Shown: positions 36,644 to 46,568 of the stretch, piece by piece
Position numbering within the stretch: position 1 is the stretch's first letter
Layout of the letters: every line of letters starts with the position of its first letter
Assembly (NCBI GenBank): GCA_012519425.1
Contig: JAAYQF010000130.1
Location: forward strand, 1 to 64,000
Reading direction: 5' to 3'
Source of the DNA: Bacteroidales bacterium
GTDB lineage: Bacteria; Bacteroidota; Bacteroidia; Bacteroidales; Paludibacteraceae
Length of the DNA: 64,000 bases
Made by a program: the position numbers and the translations under genes
The notes under the pieces: generated by a model
What the model saw: the letters and a program-made list of their open reading frames with translations, nothing else
Told to the model about the DNA's origin: nothing
Databases searched by the model: none

Positions 36644-39600
36644 ATGAGATATTTTTCAGTATTAACCATAGTCCTTTGTGCCATAATTCTTTCTCCGTAT
36701 TATGGGTATTCTCAAGCAAGCAGAGAAGCTGTTATTATTCAGGGTACCGTGACTTCTAAAGCCGATGGGGAGCCTTTGATCGGTGTAAGTGTTGCAGAAT
36801 TAGATGCATCTAATCGTGTTGTAGCCGGTACTGTAACCAATTTCAACGGACAGTATCTGTTGCGTGTTTCTAATGCCAATGGTCGTCTTATGTTTTCATA
36901 TATGGGGTTCCAAAGAGTAGTGCTCAATGCCGGAAACAGAACAAGGATTGATCTTCAAATGGTTGAAGAATCAACTTCGATAGCTGAAGTTACGGTTACC
37001 GGTACCAGAAAGACAACCAGTCAGGGAGGTTTTTCCATACCCGAACGGGAAGTGAGTACCGCCATGCAGTCAATTAGTACCAAAGAGTTCGAGGGATTGC
37101 AGGTCACTTCTATTGATGATGCTCTGCAAGGACATATTGCCGGGTTGGATATTGTAGCTAACTCCTCCGACCCCGGAGCGCCAACCTCCATGCGTATTCG
37201 TGGGGTTAACACCATTAACAGTAATGCAGAGCCCTTGATTGTGCTTAACGGGGTACCTTATTCGTTGGATGTGGATCCTAATTTTGACTACGCCAACTCG
37301 AATACGGAGCAATATGCTAATATGTTAAGTATCAACCCGGATGATATTGAGCAGATTGAAGTATTAAAAGATGCGGCTGCATCAGCCGTATGGGGAACCA
37401 AAGGTGCCAATGGTGTAATTATGATCACTACCAAAAAAGGGGTAGCCGGACCAACCCGGGTCACCTATTCTTATCGATTTACCCGAACCAAGCAACCCCA
37501 GGGCAAAAAGATACTTACCGGAGACGACTACACCATGTTTATCAAGGAGGCCTATCTGAACCCTCGTCAGGATGATGAAGCCAATGATTTGCCCGAATAC
37601 AATTATGACAGAAACTTTCCGGATTTCGAAAATTATAACAATAACACCGATTGGATCAAAGAAGTATCTCAGATAGGATATATCCACAACCATAACCTCA
37701 CGGTTTACGGTGGTGGCGATCGTGCTAAATACAGATTGTCGGGAGAGTACCTTACACAACGTGGGACCATTATTGGACAAAACTTAGAACGCTACTCCTC
37801 CCGATTGGCTTTGGAGTACAATGTGTCGGATCGCATTCAGTTTGTTTCAGAAACAGCTTTCACCTTCACAAATAACCGTAGAAGTTACGATAATTATTTA
37901 GGGATTGCTTACAATAAAATGCCGAATGTGAGTGTCTATATGCAAGATAGGGATGGGAATGATACAGAGGAGTTTTTTAATATACCCAGAACTTCTCAAC
38001 TCAACGACAGTCAGAAAAACTTGAGGAACCCGATAGCATTGTCAGAATTAGCGACCAATCGTTCAAGGTCTACACGTATCCTTCCACAGGTTGGAATACG
38101 TTACCACCTGTTGGATCCCGTAGTTCATTTGTTGAGGCTGAATATTGATGCTACTTTTGATGTAAACAATGATAAATCCAATGTTTTCTTACCCGCTAAC
38201 GCCACGAATTTAAGGTGGATGGATAGAGTTAATGAGGCATCGGATGCTTCCTCACAGAATTTGGGTGTTTTCTCGGACGCTAACTTGCTATTTGTTCCAA
38301 ATTTTGAAAACAAAGATCACTCTTTGTCGCTTTACGCTTCTATGCAAATTTCAACCGGTAACAGTTCAAGCCAGCAAATTGTCACTTCAGGCTTACCGGC
38401 GTATGATCTGATTGATGCATCTAATCTTGGATACATCGAGTCAGCACGCAACGGCAGATCTTCCTACAGGGGACTTGGATTTATGACAAGATGGCATTAT
38501 GCGTACAAAGGGCGCTATATCACTTCGGGTACATTGCGTCAGGATGGAAGTACAAGATTTGGAAAAGGTAACCGTTGGGCAACTTCCCCGGGCCTTTCGT
38601 TAAAGTGGATCATGTCTGATGAACCATTTTTAGATAGTGCCGATTGGTTGAGCATGTTGGCATTTCGCGGATCATGGGGTATCAGTGGTAATCAACCCGG
38701 GTCTGATTATCTGCACTATAGCCGATACGGAATATATGGAAGTTACATGAATCTTCCTGCTGTTAAACCTAATTCATTGCGATTAGATGCACTTAAATGG
38801 GAAACAGCAACTGCCTACAACCTGGGGGCTGAGTTTGCTGTGATAGATTACAAGTACAGCGCTGATTTCAACTATTACAAGACTCGGATCGATGACATGT
38901 TGTTTTCAGGCTTTGCATTATCAAGTAGTTCGGGATTCCCCTCTTTGCCCTATGTCAACGCCGGAATCATGGAGAATGAAGGATGGGAACTTTATCTTAA
39001 CTTCAATAGATTCGTGGAGGTAAAGGATTTTTCAATGGACTTTAAAATAAATTTTGCGAATAACAGGAATACCATCATTGAAATAGATCCTACAATATTA
39101 AAAAGCTGGAATGCCGAGTTTAATTATACAAACGGAACTTATTTAACACGTATTCAAGAGCGTAATTCGTTCGGATCAATCTACGGTTTCAGGTACAAAG
39201 GAACCTATAAATACGACAAGTTTGAAAATGCCATCGAAAAAGAAGGAAGCATCTTAGGAGCGGACGGTGTTCCTTTGGCACCATTTGCTTTGGACGCGGA
39301 GGGAAATGTGATTTATGACCACAATGGGAAACCAAAACCCATGTATTTTTCATACAATCATTTGCCGACACGTTACCAGTTCCGCGGGGGTGATGCTATT
39401 TACGAAGACATAAATAATGATGGTACCATTGATGAACTTGATATAGTATATTTGGGGAACTCCAATCCTAAAATACACGGTGGATTTGGTCTGGACTTCA
39501 GATACAAGAGATTTATGCTACGTAATTTCTTTAATTTCAGATATGGAAATAAAGTTGTTAACAGCGCCAGAATGCATGCTGAAAACATGTACACTGACAA

Positions 39601-39964
39601 TAATCAGAGTATAGCTGTAAACTGGAGGTGGAGACACGAAGGAGATGTGACTGATATGCCCAGAGCACTTTATCAATATGGATATAACTGGTTGGGTAGT
39701 GACAGATATGTTGAAGATGGGTCGTTCTTGCGCTTTAAGTATATGCAACTTAATTATGATTTCCCAAAGTCAATGTTGCAACCTTATCATCTGGAAAGAT
39801 TATCATTCTATATGACCATTAATAACCTTTTCCTTCTGACGAAGTACTCCGGTGTTGACCCGGAGGTAGGTTATGGTGGCTTGGGCGGAGGAGGAATTAG
39901 TTACGACAATAACAGAACTCCACGAACGAGAGACTTTGTATTTGGGGTGACAATAGGGTTCTAG
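36644..39964 (+). CDS. SusC/RagA-family TonB-linked outer-membrane transporter
   Basis: The 1106-residue transporter has a signal peptide (LTIVLCAIILSPYYGYSQ), a carboxypeptidase-D-like domain (about 30-115, IQGTVTSKADGEPLIGVSV), a TonB-box-like segment (SIAEVTVTGTRK), a plug (about 140-265, PLIVLNGVPY and KDAAASAVWGTKGANGV) and a 22-strand-type barrel ending TRDFVFGVTIGF. It follows the multi-FAS1 gene and precedes SusD, so it should import oligosaccharides with the SusD at 40016-41599. The substrate is unknown; no endo-acting enzyme is encoded between 29.7 and 48.3 kb. Confidence 0.96.
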   Translation: MRYFSVLTIVLCAIILSPYYGYSQASREAVIIQGTVTSKADGEPLIGVSVAELDASNRVVAGTVTNFNGQYLLRVSNANGRLMFSYMGFQRVVLNAGNRTRIDLQMVEESTSIAEVTVTGTRKTTSQGGFSIPEREVSTAMQSISTKEFEGLQVTSIDDALQGHIAGLDIVANSSDPGAPTSMRIRGVNTINSNAEPLIVLNGVPYSLDVDPNFDYANSNTEQYANMLSINPDDIEQIEVLKDAAASAVWGTKGANGVIMITTKKGVAGPTRVTYSYRFTRTKQPQGKKILTGDDYTMFIKEAYLNPRQDDEANDLPEYNYDRNFPDFENYNNNTDWIKEVSQIGYIHNHNLTVYGGGDRAKYRLSGEYLTQRGTIIGQNLERYSSRLALEYNVSDRIQFVSETAFTFTNNRRSYDNYLGIAYNKMPNVSVYMQDRDGNDTEEFFNIPRTSQLNDSQKNLRNPIALSELATNRSRSTRILPQVGIRYHLLDPVVHLLRLNIDATFDVNNDKSNVFLPANATNLRWMDRVNEASDASSQNLGVFSDANLLFVPNFENKDHSLSLYASMQISTGNSSSQQIVTSGLPAYDLIDASNLGYIESARNGRSSYRGLGFMTRWHYAYKGRYITSGTLRQDGSTRFGKGNRWATSPGLSLKWIMSDEPFLDSADWLSMLAFRGSWGISGNQPGSDYLHYSRYGIYGSYMNLPAVKPNSLRLDALKWETATAYNLGAEFAVIDYKYSADFNYYKTRIDDMLFSGFALSSSSGFPSLPYVNAGIMENEGWELYLNFNRFVEVKDFSMDFKINFANNRNTIIEIDPTILKSWNAEFNYTNGTYLTRIQERNSFGSIYGFRYKGTYKYDKFENAIEKEGSILGADGVPLAPFALDAEGNVIYDHNGKPKPMYFSYNHLPTRYQFRGGDAIYEDINNDGTIDELDIVYLGNSNPKIHGGFGLDFRYKRFMLRNFFNFRYGNKVVNSARMHAENMYTDNNQSIAVNWRWRHEGDVTDMPRALYQYGYNWLGSDRYVEDGSFLRFKYMQLNYDFPKSMLQPYHLERLSFYMTINNLFLLTKYSGVDPEVGYGGLGGGGISYDNNRTPRTRDFVFGVTIGF

Positions 39965-40015
39965 ACAATTAAAGCGTACGAACTACATACGAACTGAAAA
40001 ATAATTCAATAACAT

Positions 40016-41599
40016 ATGAAAGTATTTAGAATAGTATTATTTGTTATAGTGGTGTCAGTTTTGACAACCGGATGTGATAGTTGGTTGGAACTGAAACCCG
40101 AAAATGAAATAGTGTTGGAAGACTTTTGGAAATCCAAAGCTGATGTAGAGTCTGTTTTGGCCGGATGCTATAAAAGTTTGAGTGAGAGGCCTGTTATCGA
40201 GAGGATGATTGTTTGGGGTGAGCTTCGCTCCGACAATATGGTTGAGGGCAGGACTATCCCGGCAGGTTCCGGCTTGTATGACATGCGCAGGATATTGGAT
40301 GGTAACCTCACCAGACATAACAGCTATGCCAATTGGGGACCACTCTACACCACCATCAACTATTGTAATACACTGCTGTCTTATGCACCTGAAGTAAGAG
40401 AAGTGGATGCCAACTTTTCTCAAAGGGACTTAAATTTGGTCATAGGAGAAGCTACAACTTTGCGTGCATTGGCTTATTTCTATTTGGTCAGAGCGTTCAG
40501 AGATATTCCGTTAATTCTTGATCCCAGTATCAATGATACGCAAGACTATGACAGACCCCAAGATGACGAGGAAACTGTTTTGAACTTTATTATTGACGAT
40601 TTGAATGATATTCTTAACAAAGGATGGGTGAGAGACAGTTATGGGGACAGAGCCAGTGATAAAGGACGCATAACGCGAAGCGCAGTGAACGCGTTGTTGG
40701 CCGATGTTTACCTGTGGAAAGAAGATTATGAAAATTGTATCAAAGCTTGTGACAGAGTTTTGGCGGATAATAACCTGAGACTCGTTACGGATATTGAGCA
40801 GTTTTATGCCCAGGTGTTTTACAGAGGAAATTCGACAGAGTCTATTTTTGAAATACAATTCAATGAAAGAGATGTAAGAAACACGGCCATTGTCGATTTG
40901 TATTCCAGTCTGGACAACAGTAGAGGTTATTTGGCATTCCCTACATCCCTGGGATGTGACTATGCTACGAACTATAGTACTCAATACAGTCCTTTTAATG
41001 CCAGAGTACCCGGTTCAGTTGAGTTAGAGGCAACCTCTGATGTTCGCTCATGGTCATTCATACGTTATGAAGGTGGAGATGCTTTTTCAATTTTCAAATA
41101 TGGAGGTGCCAATGTGTATCAGAGAGATTTGATCTCAGCCAAAACTTATTCATATCGTAATACCACTGCCAATTGGATAGTTTACAGATTAGCTGATGTT
41201 ATGCTGATGAAGGCCGAGGCAATGGTTCAGGCTGATAAAGATTGGGATGAAGCTTTCAAATTAGTTAATGACATATATTTACGTGCGAGTGAAACAAAAG
41301 AGCCGCTTGTAGCTGATAATTACTCTAATAAAGTTGACAGGGAAGAATTGGTGTTAAGAGAACGTCAAAGAGAATTGATGTTTGAAGGAAAACGTTGGTT
41401 TGATTTGGTGCGCCTGGCCAGAAGAGGAGGTTCCGTGGATAGGCTGAACAGATATGTGACTCTTAAACGCTCGGATTCTCCGGCACCTTTGGGGGCTTTG
41501 GTAATGGATGCACTTTACATGCCTATTGCGAAAAGCGAATTGGATGCCAATGAAAATTTCAAACAAAACCCCTATTATGACACTTTGAGAGATAAATAA
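40016..41599 (+). CDS. SusD/RagB-family lipoprotein (pair 1 of FAS1 operon)
   Basis: The 527-residue lipoprotein (LTTGC, Cys20) starts DSWLELKPENEIVLEDFWKS and has the SusD helical core (VIGEATTLRALAYFYLVRAF) and C-terminal signature (LVLRERQRELMFEGKRWFDLVRLAR). It is the surface lid for the SusC just upstream (51 bp). It is followed after 49 bp by another FAS1 lipoprotein, in the position where SusE-like proteins are usually found. Confidence 0.96.
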   Translation: MKVFRIVLFVIVVSVLTTGCDSWLELKPENEIVLEDFWKSKADVESVLAGCYKSLSERPVIERMIVWGELRSDNMVEGRTIPAGSGLYDMRRILDGNLTRHNSYANWGPLYTTINYCNTLLSYAPEVREVDANFSQRDLNLVIGEATTLRALAYFYLVRAFRDIPLILDPSINDTQDYDRPQDDEETVLNFIIDDLNDILNKGWVRDSYGDRASDKGRITRSAVNALLADVYLWKEDYENCIKACDRVLADNNLRLVTDIEQFYAQVFYRGNSTESIFEIQFNERDVRNTAIVDLYSSLDNSRGYLAFPTSLGCDYATNYSTQYSPFNARVPGSVELEATSDVRSWSFIRYEGGDAFSIFKYGGANVYQRDLISAKTYSYRNTTANWIVYRLADVMLMKAEAMVQADKDWDEAFKLVNDIYLRASETKEPLVADNYSNKVDREELVLRERQRELMFEGKRWFDLVRLARRGGSVDRLNRYVTLKRSDSPAPLGALVMDALYMPIAKSELDANENFKQNPYYDTLRDK

Positions 41600-41648
41600 A
41601 TCTATGATTACCGTAAGATCAATTTATAACTAAATAGTTCTGAACCCC

Positions 41649-43232
41649 ATGACAATAACAAACAAAATTTTGAAAATTAAATTATATGCTCTTGTCGGCA
41701 TAGCTATGCTGTTTTCTTTCCAGGCTTGTAAGGATGCTTTCAACGAACACTACAGTCTGGATACAGAGATGAGAAGCGACCTCAACTTGATCGAATACAT
41801 GCAGTCAAGAAGCGATTTGGGTAAATTTGTAGAATTACTTGAATTTACCGGATATAAGGATACTTTAACGCACTCACAGGCATATACTGTTTTTGCGCTT
41901 ACTAATGATGCGTTGAGTGATATAGAAATAAATGAGTCTGTTGCAGATAGTTTGCGATTGCTTGTTGCTAATCATATCACCGGAGGTACACACGTATTTC
42001 CGGCCATCATTAAAGCATTTAACGGTAAGTATATTGAACAACAAAAGGAACAGGGTGCATTCTATTATGGAAATCAAAAGATTGTTGAGCCTAATTTGCT
42101 GACTAAAAACGGAGTAGTTCATGTTTTGAATACTCGTGTACCTTACGTCATGAATATATGGGAGTTTATCCAAAATCAGCCGTCTTTAGATTCATTGCGT
42201 AATTATTTAAACTCAATTTCTAAATTGGAGTTCTCTCCGGCGCTCAGTTATGATGAGAATAGTGTGTTCATTGATTCTGTGTTTGTAGAAAGTAATAGGT
42301 TCTTAAATGAGCTAGGTGCGATTAACAATGAGCTGTTCTTGTCATCAGTTATTTTACCTTCAAACGCCGCATGGAATGAGTTATATGGCAAAATTTTCCC
42401 GTATTATCGTTCTCTTGATAAATTGGACGAGGATTCGACTCTGATAACCGGTGAGGAGCAACAGGCATCATTAACCAAGTGGTCAATGGTTAAAGATTGT
42501 GTTTTTGGCGGTTTGTTAGAAGACCCTGCTACCAAAGACTCCCTCCGTTCAACTTCCGGAAGTGTCTTTAAAAATCCGGCTTACCTATTCACATCGTCTG
42601 AGAAATATACGTTGAGTAATGGTCATGCTTACGTGACTAATCAGATGAAGAATAAATTGACTGATTCATGGCTCAAACCCATCATAGTTGAAGCAGAAAG
42701 TGATATTTATCAGAAAGTTACTGTGGCTAACTGTAAGTTGGTAACATATTCCACATTCGGATCACAGTTTACAGCTTCCAGGAATTATTTTGTTCGTTAT
42801 GAACAATTACCCGGTAACGACTTCTCGAAAGTATCTGTTCGCTTTCCGATACCCAATACATTGGCCAATGTTAAATACAACATATACTGTGTATTTATTC
42901 CGTCAAATGCTATCAATCCGGACGATACACGACCTTATCGCGCAAACTTTTACTTATCATATGTAGATGAAGAAGGGAATATAATAACGGATAAAGCATT
43001 GCCGGTAGAAAGTAATGATACAAATCCGGATGAAATAACTAAGTTGTTGATAGCGGAAAATTATCAATTCCCATATTGCAATCTGATTTCAGGACCGGCT
43101 TCTGAGGTAGGTAAAGATATTAACGTGTACTTAAAAGTCGAAAATGCTGCCAGAACAAGAGATGAAAGAAACGGTACGTATAGTCGTAGCATTGCGATTG
43201 ACTATATCATCTTAGAACCCGTAATGGATTGA
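41649..43232 (+). CDS. FAS1-domain lipoprotein between two SusCD pairs
   Basis: The 527-residue lipoprotein (FQAC, Cys27) has a clear FAS1 domain at about 45-175 (LEFTGYKDTLTHSQAYTVFALTNDAL; NLLTKNGVVHVLNTRVPYVM), a second partial FAS1 at about 180-340 and a C-terminal beta-rich domain at about 350-527 (VEAESDIYQKVTVANCKL and PNTLANVKYNIYCVFIPSN), which resembles the C-terminal modules of its neighbours only in general type. It lies between SusD (49 bp) and the second SusC (41 bp), so it is part of the same operon and probably forms a surface complex with one of the two transporters. Confidence 0.86.
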   Translation: MTITNKILKIKLYALVGIAMLFSFQACKDAFNEHYSLDTEMRSDLNLIEYMQSRSDLGKFVELLEFTGYKDTLTHSQAYTVFALTNDALSDIEINESVADSLRLLVANHITGGTHVFPAIIKAFNGKYIEQQKEQGAFYYGNQKIVEPNLLTKNGVVHVLNTRVPYVMNIWEFIQNQPSLDSLRNYLNSISKLEFSPALSYDENSVFIDSVFVESNRFLNELGAINNELFLSSVILPSNAAWNELYGKIFPYYRSLDKLDEDSTLITGEEQQASLTKWSMVKDCVFGGLLEDPATKDSLRSTSGSVFKNPAYLFTSSEKYTLSNGHAYVTNQMKNKLTDSWLKPIIVEAESDIYQKVTVANCKLVTYSTFGSQFTASRNYFVRYEQLPGNDFSKVSVRFPIPNTLANVKYNIYCVFIPSNAINPDDTRPYRANFYLSYVDEEGNIITDKALPVESNDTNPDEITKLLIAENYQFPYCNLISGPASEVGKDINVYLKVENAARTRDERNGTYSRSIAIDYIILEPVMD

Positions 43233-43273
43233 AATTGGTAGAATTAATTATAAATACTACAAATTAATATAAA

Positions 43274-46200
43274 ATGAAAAGAGACCTCATTATATTTATA
43301 AAGCTCATGCAAAAGATGTTATTTCTATTGGGACTGTTTTTAATTGTGCTTCCTGTTCAGGTCAGGGCTGAGGAGGCGCCGAAAGTCGAAATTAAAGGGA
43401 TAGTCAGAGATGCCCGCACCAAAGCTCCTGTTAATGCTGCCCAAGTTATCTTGACTAACAAAGCTTCCGTCATTACCGGTGAAGATGGAACATTTACTGT
43501 TGACATAGGAGGTACAGATGGTGTTTTGCATGTTGAGGCTTTTGAATATGAAAGACAGGAAATTGCAGTTTTTTCAGCGGATCAATTCGTTGAGGTTAAT
43601 CTTTATCCCAAGGGATTCTATAACTATTTCAAGCCGATCAGGTTGCCACATGCTACCGTAGATAATTCGGCGTTAACCATTTCTGCAAAAAGCACTGAAA
43701 ACTTTAGTCAAAATACTGATGTTACAGCGGATACAAAAATTCAAACTTCCTTTGGGTCTGATTTGCGCTCTGTGAGCAGGTCCGGTCTTATCGGAAGTGG
43801 TAATAATCTATTCATACGAGGTATTAATTCTCTGTATATGAGTACCCAACCTCTTGTAGTAGTGGATGGTGTTATCTGGAACAGCTACCAGGATTTGGAA
43901 TCTATTCATGCCGGTTTGTTTATCAATCCCCTGGACGACATAGATGTTAATGATATTGAAGATATTACCATTATGAAAGATGGTACGTCTATCTATGGTG
44001 CAAAGGGAGCAAATGGTGTTGTGTTGATAACGACCAAACGCTCAAAATCCATGGTGACCAAAATTGGATTAAACGTTTTTTATGGAATTTTAGATCGTCC
44101 GGCGCAAATTCCTTTGTTGTCTTCGGAAGAATATAGGATTTATGCGAGTGATATGTTGACTTCTTATAAGGTTGCGACCGGGGAAGATGTTAGTGCCGAC
44201 TTTTTGGCTAATCCCAACAATCCGATTTATAATGCTTATTTCAACAACACCAATTGGTCTGACTTAGTGTATCAAACCGGAAATGTTGGTAATTATGTTG
44301 TGAATGTTGACGGTGGTGACGACAGAGCAATGTACTATTTTTCCATTGGTCTTACCAATTCAGACGGAGCTGTGAAAACAACAGACTACCAGCGTTTGAA
44401 TGCACGCTTCAATGTAGATGCTAACTTTACTAAATTCTTAAAAACCAAAGCTGAGGTTTCATTTACGAATAATATTAGAACTCTTCTTGACGATGGAGTG
44501 GATAGATTTTCGTCTCCAACCTGGCAGGCACAGATTAAGTCTCCTTTCCTTTCGCCTTATCTCTTTAGCTCCACCGGAGTTGAGACCAAGCAATTGGCCT
44601 ATGCCGATGAATTTGGTATTGCGAATCCTGTCGGAGTAGTTAATTATTCACAGAATAAACAGAAGAAGCAGCATTTTAATATTGGTATCACGCCGGAGCT
44701 GACGATATTACCGGTTTTAAAATTCACAACTCAGTTTAATTATAGTTTGCAGAAGATAGACGAAGCTTATTTTCTTCCTATGAACTATACACCTGAGAGA
44801 ATAATGCCGCTTCAGGGTATTTCCAAAAACAATCTGAAGAGTCAGGTTGCAAACAATAATTCTATATACAGTGACAGCAGGTTGATCTACAATCAATCTT
44901 TTAATAATCACAATCTTAATGCTGTTGCCGGATTTAGATATAGCTACAATAGCTATGAAGTTGACTTTATCGATGAACACAACTCCGGTTCAAACTCGAA
45001 TACGATGATCACGGGGGCATATGAATTCCTCACAGTTGACGGCTTTGATGTTGAATCAAAATATATTTCAAATTATCTGGGTGTAGATTATGATTTCCAG
45101 AAAAAGTACTTGGTTTCTGCAGCTTTTGCGATGGATGCATCTTCTCGTTTTGGCAAACAAGCACGGTCCGGCATCTCATTGTTTGGAGCATCCTGGGGTC
45201 TTTTCCCATCTATCAACGGTGCCTGGGTCTTCAGTTCAGAAGAGTTTATGCGTCCGGTTTCTATGATTAATTATGGTAAACTTCGTTTAGGCTACGGTAT
45301 AACCGGTAATGATGCTATCCCCGACTACGAGGCACAAACCTATTTGACATCTACGCGTTTTACCAACCGGGCTAATGGTTTGAGATTGGCTCACTTTGAA
45401 AATGAGGAGATCCAGTGGGAGCAAACCAGGAGAGCCAATGCAGGCCTGGATCTTGAAATGTTCAGAAATATAGTGAACATCTCTTTGGATGTTTATACGG
45501 GAACTACTGATAATCTGCTCACTTTGATAAAATATCCTGAAGTGTTGGGAAGTGGTTACTATTGGTATAACAATGGTTCCATGATTAACCAAGGATTTGA
45601 AGCCTCGCTTAATCTGAAAATGTTGAATCTGAAAAACTTTATTTGGAATCTTGGACTTAGTGCAGGACATTACAATAATAAGATCACTTCTTTGCAAAAT
45701 CCCGAGGGATATTTTGTGACCCCTGTGTTTGGTTCGGAAGTAATCACACAAAAGGGTCAACCTCTTGGTTTGTTCTACGGATATAAGTCGAAAGGGGTAA
45801 TTAGTACACAAGACGAAGCAGATGCATTGGGTTTGAAGCAGATTGCCAAATCCGGTGGATATGATTATTTCATGGCAGGAGATGTACAGTTTGATGATGT
45901 TAACAAAGACGGTATTATAGATGAAAGAGACAAACAGGTTATTGGAAACCCACATCCGAAACTTTATGGAGCAATTAATAGCAATATGAAATTACATCGT
46001 TTCGATTTAAGTTTGCTCTTCACCTATTCTTACGGTAATGATGTGTATAACTACCACCGTCGCATGTTGGAAACCGGAAGTGATTTTAGTAATCAGTCTA
46101 AAGCCAGACTAAACAGGTGGACAGCGGATGGACAGCAAACTTCTCAACCTCAAGCCATTTATGGAGATCCTATGGGCAACGGAAGATTTTCTGACAGATG

Positions 46201-46444
46201 GATTGAAGATGGTTCTTATCTGAAGCTGAAGAATGTCAAGTTGTCGTATGTGTTTGCATATAAAAATGATTATATCAGAGGAATTAATATTTGGGCTTCT
46301 GTGAATGATGTTTATACCCTGACTAATTATCTGGGTAGGGATCCGGAATTCAGTATCAGTAGTTCACCATTTTATCAGGGTATTGATGCCGGTTTTATGC
46401 CTAATATGAGAGCTTATTATCTTGGTTTACGTATAGACTTTTAA
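43274..46444 (+). CDS. SusC/RagA-family TonB-linked transporter (pair 2)
   Basis: The 1056-residue transporter could start at MKRDLIIFIKLMQKML or at the internal MQKML, both ahead of the signal core LFLLGLFLIVLPVQVRA. A carboxypeptidase-D-like domain (VEIKGIVRDARTKAPVNAAQ), plug (PLVVVDGVIW; MKDGTSIYGAKGANGVVLIT) and barrel ending YYLGLRIDF follow. Compared with the first SusC it has a longer, unusual stretch between the N-terminal domain and plug (GFYNYFKPIRLPHATVD). I could not see a standard VVVGYG-type TonB box, so its mode of coupling is less certain. It pairs with the SusD at 46569-48341. Confidence 0.93.
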   Translation: MKRDLIIFIKLMQKMLFLLGLFLIVLPVQVRAEEAPKVEIKGIVRDARTKAPVNAAQVILTNKASVITGEDGTFTVDIGGTDGVLHVEAFEYERQEIAVFSADQFVEVNLYPKGFYNYFKPIRLPHATVDNSALTISAKSTENFSQNTDVTADTKIQTSFGSDLRSVSRSGLIGSGNNLFIRGINSLYMSTQPLVVVDGVIWNSYQDLESIHAGLFINPLDDIDVNDIEDITIMKDGTSIYGAKGANGVVLITTKRSKSMVTKIGLNVFYGILDRPAQIPLLSSEEYRIYASDMLTSYKVATGEDVSADFLANPNNPIYNAYFNNTNWSDLVYQTGNVGNYVVNVDGGDDRAMYYFSIGLTNSDGAVKTTDYQRLNARFNVDANFTKFLKTKAEVSFTNNIRTLLDDGVDRFSSPTWQAQIKSPFLSPYLFSSTGVETKQLAYADEFGIANPVGVVNYSQNKQKKQHFNIGITPELTILPVLKFTTQFNYSLQKIDEAYFLPMNYTPERIMPLQGISKNNLKSQVANNNSIYSDSRLIYNQSFNNHNLNAVAGFRYSYNSYEVDFIDEHNSGSNSNTMITGAYEFLTVDGFDVESKYISNYLGVDYDFQKKYLVSAAFAMDASSRFGKQARSGISLFGASWGLFPSINGAWVFSSEEFMRPVSMINYGKLRLGYGITGNDAIPDYEAQTYLTSTRFTNRANGLRLAHFENEEIQWEQTRRANAGLDLEMFRNIVNISLDVYTGTTDNLLTLIKYPEVLGSGYYWYNNGSMINQGFEASLNLKMLNLKNFIWNLGLSAGHYNNKITSLQNPEGYFVTPVFGSEVITQKGQPLGLFYGYKSKGVISTQDEADALGLKQIAKSGGYDYFMAGDVQFDDVNKDGIIDERDKQVIGNPHPKLYGAINSNMKLHRFDLSLLFTYSYGNDVYNYHRRMLETGSDFSNQSKARLNRWTADGQQTSQPQAIYGDPMGNGRFSDRWIEDGSYLKLKNVKLSYVFAYKNDYIRGINIWASVNDVYTLTNYLGRDPEFSISSSPFYQGIDAGFMPNMRAYYLGLRIDF

Positions 46445-46568
46445 TGCTATTAAAATGAATTTAAAATTAGATTCGATGAAACAGCCATTTGAGAAAATTC
46501 TCAAACACAAGGAAATGATTAATGGCGTGTTCCATGTGACCTTAGTATAAAAAATAAAAAATAAACAC

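Noticed and set aside
45287-45955. 222-residue antisense frame in the second SusC gene
   Set aside because: It overlaps barrel-coding sequence, has no start context or domain, and is explained by codon bias on the opposite strand.
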